Shown here one piece after another: positions 59,515 through 64,000 of a stretch of DNA of 64,000 bases. Below the pieces are notes generated by a model that ran no database searches, was not told the DNA's origin, and saw nothing but the letters and a program-made list of their open reading frames with translations. Every line of letters begins with the position of its first letter. Position 1 is the first letter of the stretch. The translations under genes and the position numbers were made by a program. The DNA is from Hyalella azteca (taxonomy: Eukaryota > Arthropoda > Malacostraca > Amphipoda > Hyalellidae): contig NW_025941472.1 of assembly GCF_000764305.2 (NCBI RefSeq), forward strand, positions 272,316 to 336,315. The letters run 5' to 3'.

Positions 59515-59619
59515 CTTAAACAAGTTTTGTTAAAGACCAGAGAATTAGTTTTATTTATTTGCTTATAAATAGCTAATAAATAAAACTAATTCTCTGGTCT
59601 TTAACAAAACTTGTTTAAG
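59515..59619. repeat. Perfect 45-bp inverted repeat with 15-nt spacer
   Basis: Arms 59515-59559 and 59575-59619 are exact reverse complements (left arm starts CTTAAACAAGTTTTGTTAAA). The spacer is TGCTTATAAATAGCT. It would form a long hairpin in DNA or RNA. Confidence 0.95.
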
Positions 59620-60534
59620 AGAAGAAATTCTGCCAGCCTACACTAATATTAAACTGGTACTGTGCATAAATATAAGATGTACCTACATGTTCAGAGTTTA
59701 TATAGGTATAGGTACATAAGGCAATTTCACCAGATTACCACGACGGCCCTACTACCGCCGTTATCATGCGGCATGACGTGAGGTTAGATTGAACTATCGG
59801 AGCGAGTTCGCCCACGTCGGCAAGCGCACGAAAGCCGGCCGCTCTCACTGCCCAGCGTCACCCTTCACCTAACTACGATCAACAGACTGGCTGGTAAACC
59901 ATCACGGGTTGACCTCACACGTTATCCTATAGCTGGGTCTAGTCTAGTCTAGCGCATTAATGGAGCACATAACACAATTGAGAAGCTACGGAAGGCACTC
60001 CAGTTGTACATGAAAGGCCGCGTAGGTAGCAGGTGTGTGCGCACGAGAGAACAGGACTCGGCATTTTAGGCCCCAGGGTATCATGTTGTAGACCCGCCTT
60101 GGGTACTGTTTCTGAATCGGTGCTGCCGGTGTTGCTATATATCAGACCTGCACTGTCACAGCCTTTCAGCGATATGAGCCGTTTCTTAAACTTGATGTAA
60201 TACAAACATAAAATCTTCAAAAAAGTACAATAACAATTCGTGTGATTATTTTTAATGCGTGAAGAATTGGAAACGTCAATTTGAATGTTCATACCATCTT
60301 CATTTTATCAGACAATAAGAATCAAACAAGCTTCGAGAAATTCAATTGGTAATTACAACTAGTATTTCCAGCCCGAGAACAATTATCGCATATGAGGTCA
60401 CATCATTCAAGGCACAGGAAAAGTTCAGCGGAACAAATTCGCAAACAACCTCACACGCCGATGGCTGAGCCAGCACTGCCTCGACACAGCGCTCCAGCCT
60501 GAGCCAGCGATGGCCACGTAGCGCAAGCGACCTC

Positions 60535-60860
60535 CTCTGCTTGGCCAGCAGCGGCGGCAACCACAACTGCAGCGGCGCCAACTGCAGCAAAAGCAGCAGT
60601 GGCAACCACAACAACTGCAGCGGCGGCAACTGCAGCAAAAGCAGCGGCGGCAACCACAACAACTGCAGCGGCGGCAACTGCAGCAAAAGCAGCGGCGGCA
60701 ACTGCAGCAAAAGCAGCGGCGGCAACCACAACAACTGCAGCGGCGGCAACCACAACAACTGCAGCGGCGGCAACCACAACAACTGCAGCGGCGGCAACCA
60801 CAACAACTGCAGCGGCGGCAACCACAGCAACAGCAGCGGTGGCAACGACGGCATAAGCAG
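60535..60860. repeat. 24-bp GGCAACCACAACAACTGCAGC minisatellite
   Basis: About eleven units mixing GGCAACCACAACAACTGCAG with GGCAACTGCAGCAAAAGCAG. Several frames on both strands stay open because the period is a multiple of three; no frame has further gene-like support. Confidence 0.9.
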
Positions 60861-61484
60861 CGCTGGAAACCACAGCAAAAGTAGCAACAGCAGCTGCAGT
60901 GATATTATTATGGCAATGCCACGAAACTGCACGCCCAAATATTACTCGGGCGACGGCATTCTAGCCATAAATTCCTAATAATAATAAGTTTATTCGTGAT
61001 TCCTAACTACATACTAAGGATTTGCAGACAAATAGTAACCATTGAAGAGTGGTCGGCAAGCTTGCGACGCCCGAGATACGAGTACTGCGGTTCGCAATAC
61101 GACCTTTGGTCGCCTACAGCACGCAGCTGAGCGTGAAATTCCGCCCACACTGCACTCACTACACTCCAATACAAACATAGCGGAGCAAGGAGTGGGTCAA
61201 ATAAACACTTAAAGTAGAAACTGAGCTGCGCTGATGCAGTCAACACAGCGAGGACAGCAGCAGAAGGAACAGCAGCATCAGGGGACAGCCACAGGGGACA
61301 AACACAACCAAAGCCAATACATCAGCGGGACACGCAGCGACGTCAACAAGAGGTTACGTAAGTGCAGTGCAGGGCAGGAGGCGCCGTTACCGCAGCCTGT
61401 AGCCTGTGTACGAGTTGTGTCAGGCGTACGTCAAGACAGGGACAGTGACAGGAGCATAGCAGTGATTGTGGCAGTGGCGTATTA

Positions 61485-61830
61485 GTGACAAGCAGTGACG
61501 TATTAGTGACTAGCGATGGCATTGCAGTGACAGTTGCAGATTATGGCTGTACATATGGCATACTACAGCGGCTGTAGCCGCTGTAGTATGGTAGTGACTG
61601 TGGCAGTGGCGTTGCAGTGGAGGACAATGGCGTCGCAGTGGTACGGCAGTGACAGTAAGACATGGTAGTGACTGGCAGTGGCGTATCAGTTACTAGAAGT
61701 GGCTTTGCAGCGACTGTAGCAGTGCATGGTGTGGCAGTGACTGTAGTACAGGCATTGCAGTGACTGTAGTGCAGGCATTGCAGTGGCTGTAGCAGAGGCA
61801 TTGCAGTGGCAGTAGTAGTGGCATGGTATT
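61485..61830. repeat. Degenerate GCAGTGACTGTAG repeat
   Basis: Irregular units of GGCATTGCAGTGACTGTAG and GTAGTGACTGGCAGTGGCGT. No coding signal. Confidence 0.85.
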
Positions 61831-62099
61831 GACTTATGACCTTGTGATGAGTTCAGGACTTCTTAGTCCACGGTCACGCTGATACGCCGCCTTCGTCGTC
61901 CTTCGTCTCCAAGTCGTCGATAGGCCCTCGGGTCCCAGATGTAACGTTGGACGTGTTCCGTCTATTTGCCCTCCTTTGAGCCAGCTGACGCAAGATGCTG
62001 TTGCTTGTCACTTGCTGAGGGTATAGTTTCCCATAACTGGGCGGCTAAGATCTTTCTCAAAAACTTGTTCAGTCGTCTCGTGAATGTCGCAATAGTGAA

Positions 62100-62760
62100 A
62101 TCCCCTCCTCCTCAGCACCTTTGGGTCCTGCCACGCGGCACGCACCCTCATCACAGCCTCGGTCCTGCCACGGACAGTGATCCATCACGAAGGAGTCGGT
62201 ACTCCGGCCGTGGCTCGGTTATTAAATGGGGAAATCCTGCTCAGTCTCACCACTTTTCGTCGTGAGAACGAAAAGTATGGTGCTGCTTCGTGGTGGTGCT
62301 GCTTCCCACGTTCGAAATGTCCTCCAAATCTACCCCAACTGTTGTCTTCTTCGCTCAACTATTTCCTTGATGAGGTCATCGAGTAAATTGGTACTCATCA
62401 ACACTCCGAGATCTCGAACAAGTTGCTTCTCCTCAATATCTGTGCCATCCGATGCCAAGTAGCAATGTGGTATCCCTGACTCTGTGCCGTCTCAATACTT
62501 CGAACTTTGTGCCGTTGAATTGCATATTATTAACTAAGGCCCAATCGTACATTGTCGACACGTCATCCTGCAACCTCTCGCAGTCTAGGTCATCTGTGAT
62601 CCTCATCAGCACTCTTGTATCGTCCGTAAATGTCAATGTAGATGAGTGGGTAAGTTCCGAATCGATGTCGGCGATGTGGATGAGGAAAAGGATCGGTCTT
62701 AGCACCTAGCCCTGTGGCACTCCACTGAGCGTATTAAAAGAAATACTTAGGGTTCTCTCT
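62100..62760 (-). mobile_element. LINE reverse transcriptase fragment
   Basis: On the minus strand, a GVPQG motif near 62727 leads (after a stop) into ILFLIHIADIDSELTHSSTL, FTDDTRVL and NNMQFNGTKFEVLR, then a YDWA-type block. Downstream LGVLMSTNLLDDLIK and IWRTFRT are standard post-RT blocks. Stops and frameshifts show it is dead. Its sequence differs from the LINE at 26690. Confidence 0.8.
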
Positions 62761-62829
62761 GATGACCTCGATTACTCGTTCCTCGGCAGTTAGTTGTTTC
62801 GTCCTGAGCGAGTCCAGCAACATGAATTC

Positions 62830-64000
62830 GATTTCCTTGTAGAGCACTACTATAGTCTCTGTCTCCTCAGATCACTAGTGGATTTAGCTATCTGCTTATT
62901 CAATCCTGTGAATTTCCTCAGGATGCTTTGTCTGTATCTCGGAATCCTGAAGACTTTAGGGCCCGTTTTTCTTCGGATATGACGCACACATACCTGTGCT
63001 ACTTTCTTACATAGTTTTGTGTAACTTTCCTCTGCATTTCTCTCATGAATATCTTCTCTCCAGTAAATTTTGTGAAGTTCATTACAAATTGCTTCTCAAT
63101 CCGTTCTTCGATGGTGGAAGTCCAGTCCTGCCAGTCCTTCTTGGGGTATAGACCTGGGCTGGGTTTCAATTCCAATTATTGTCGTATCCATCATCTCAAG
63201 GCGGTGGTTCGGACAGTGAGGTTCTCTTCAAAACGTGAATAAAGCGTAGGTAATTCTGACTCTATTTTATACTATAATAGTGAAAATAGCTATATTGCGA
63301 AGTGGAGAAGGGACTAAAATATGTTAAGCAATTATAGGTAGGATATGACTTGACCGCAAAGTTAGGGAAAAAAACGTGAGATCGAGGGTTTGCTTATAGT
63401 TTGGATGGGCGAGGGTATCAAAAGGTGCAACTCAAAACTGTCGCGGCGTTCGTGGTATATAGGCTTATGTTTGCACGACGTCCTGCTATATAAAGCCGTA
63501 AAATTCGCGCCAAAGGTTGTTCTACTGCGGTGACCGTCACGTCAGTACGGTCTGTAGCTATCTCCGCACCGGCTTCGGTCGTTGGGCGGCGAGTCGCGAA
63601 ATAACGGCCGCGCGAAACGTCGAGTGTTTCATACCACCACGATTCCGATATAACAACGTCAAAAATTAAGCATCGGCCACTATTTCGCCATATATGTACG
63701 GTCAACATCATTGCTATGGCTGTGATTCAGCCGTGAAACAACGCGAGAAGCCACGAGATGTCCAACGATAATAACACCGGCAATCATGGAGATTCAAGTA
63801 CAGCGCGCTCCGCGGAAATTCTTATCTGTACAGCCACATTCACCGTCAGCAGTAGTAGGGCAAAGAGTTTGGAGTAATATAATCGACTATGAAGACGAGC
63901 GCCACTATACTGGAGTACGGTCGTCATAAATTCTACGGCCAGACTGACCGGGAGACATTAATATCAGCGAGGCACGACGGCTATGGAGCAAGAACGACAG
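62830..64000. other. No gene recognised
   Basis: Short frames on both strands without motifs; GC rises after 63440. An exon of a gene beyond the edge cannot be excluded. Confidence 0.4.

Noticed and set aside
60342..60978. Leu/Pro-, Ala/Val- and Ser/Gly/Asn-rich frames of 85-198 codons
   Set aside because: All are readings of one 24-bp minisatellite in different frames and strands.
1..64000. CRISPR arrays, operons or phage-type systems
   Set aside because: The many short direct repeats lack the spacer pattern, and spliced genes show the DNA is eukaryotic.

Overview
The window is eukaryotic nuclear DNA: spliced genes on both strands with GT-AG introns, BEL/Pao and non-LTR retroelements, tRNA-derived SINEs, MITEs and many minisatellites. 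The gene and repeat content suggests an arthropod, perhaps a crustacean; that is inference only. The assembly is imperfect: single Ns at 732 and 7600, a 475-bp N gap at 39016-39490, and three Nextera mate-pair junction adapters left in the sequence.

Layout. 1-6.1 kb (+): 3' part of a phospholipase D1/2-type gene, five exons ending in the family's WT-type C-terminus; a minisatellite upstream is made of copies of the end of the preceding catalytic exon. 7.3-11.8 kb (-): 5'-truncated BEL/Pao retrotransposon bounded by inverted repeats; a solo LTR of the same family lies at 13.3-13.8 kb beside a damaged tRNA-Asp. 13.8-20.8 kb (-): XPC/Rad4 DNA-damage-recognition gene, eight coding exons, one GC-AG intron, and a frame-shifted probable tail. 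21-31 kb: intergenic, with a broken LINE, a SINE and dispersed repeats. 32.07-34.06 kb (+): small five-exon gene for a secreted cysteine-rich protein I do not recognise; its last codons and stop seem to come from a SINE. 34-41 kb: repeats (LINE ends, paired dispersed repeats, N gap). 41.6-50.7 kb (-): eight coiled-coil tail exons of unconventional myosin-XVIIIa (Myo18A/Mhcl). 55.5-55.9 kb (-): an exon that looks like a start exon, phase-compatible with the Myo18A tail. 54-64 kb: MITEs, minisatellites, a perfect 45-bp palindrome and a LINE fragment.

The most unusual signal is a recurrent one. Several minisatellites here are built from exon-intron junctions: each unit carries the last or first few exon bases plus the splice site. 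This is seen at two PLD donors, one Myo18A donor and at least two Myo18A acceptors, giving arrays of repeated candidate splice sites. I know of no named system that explains it.
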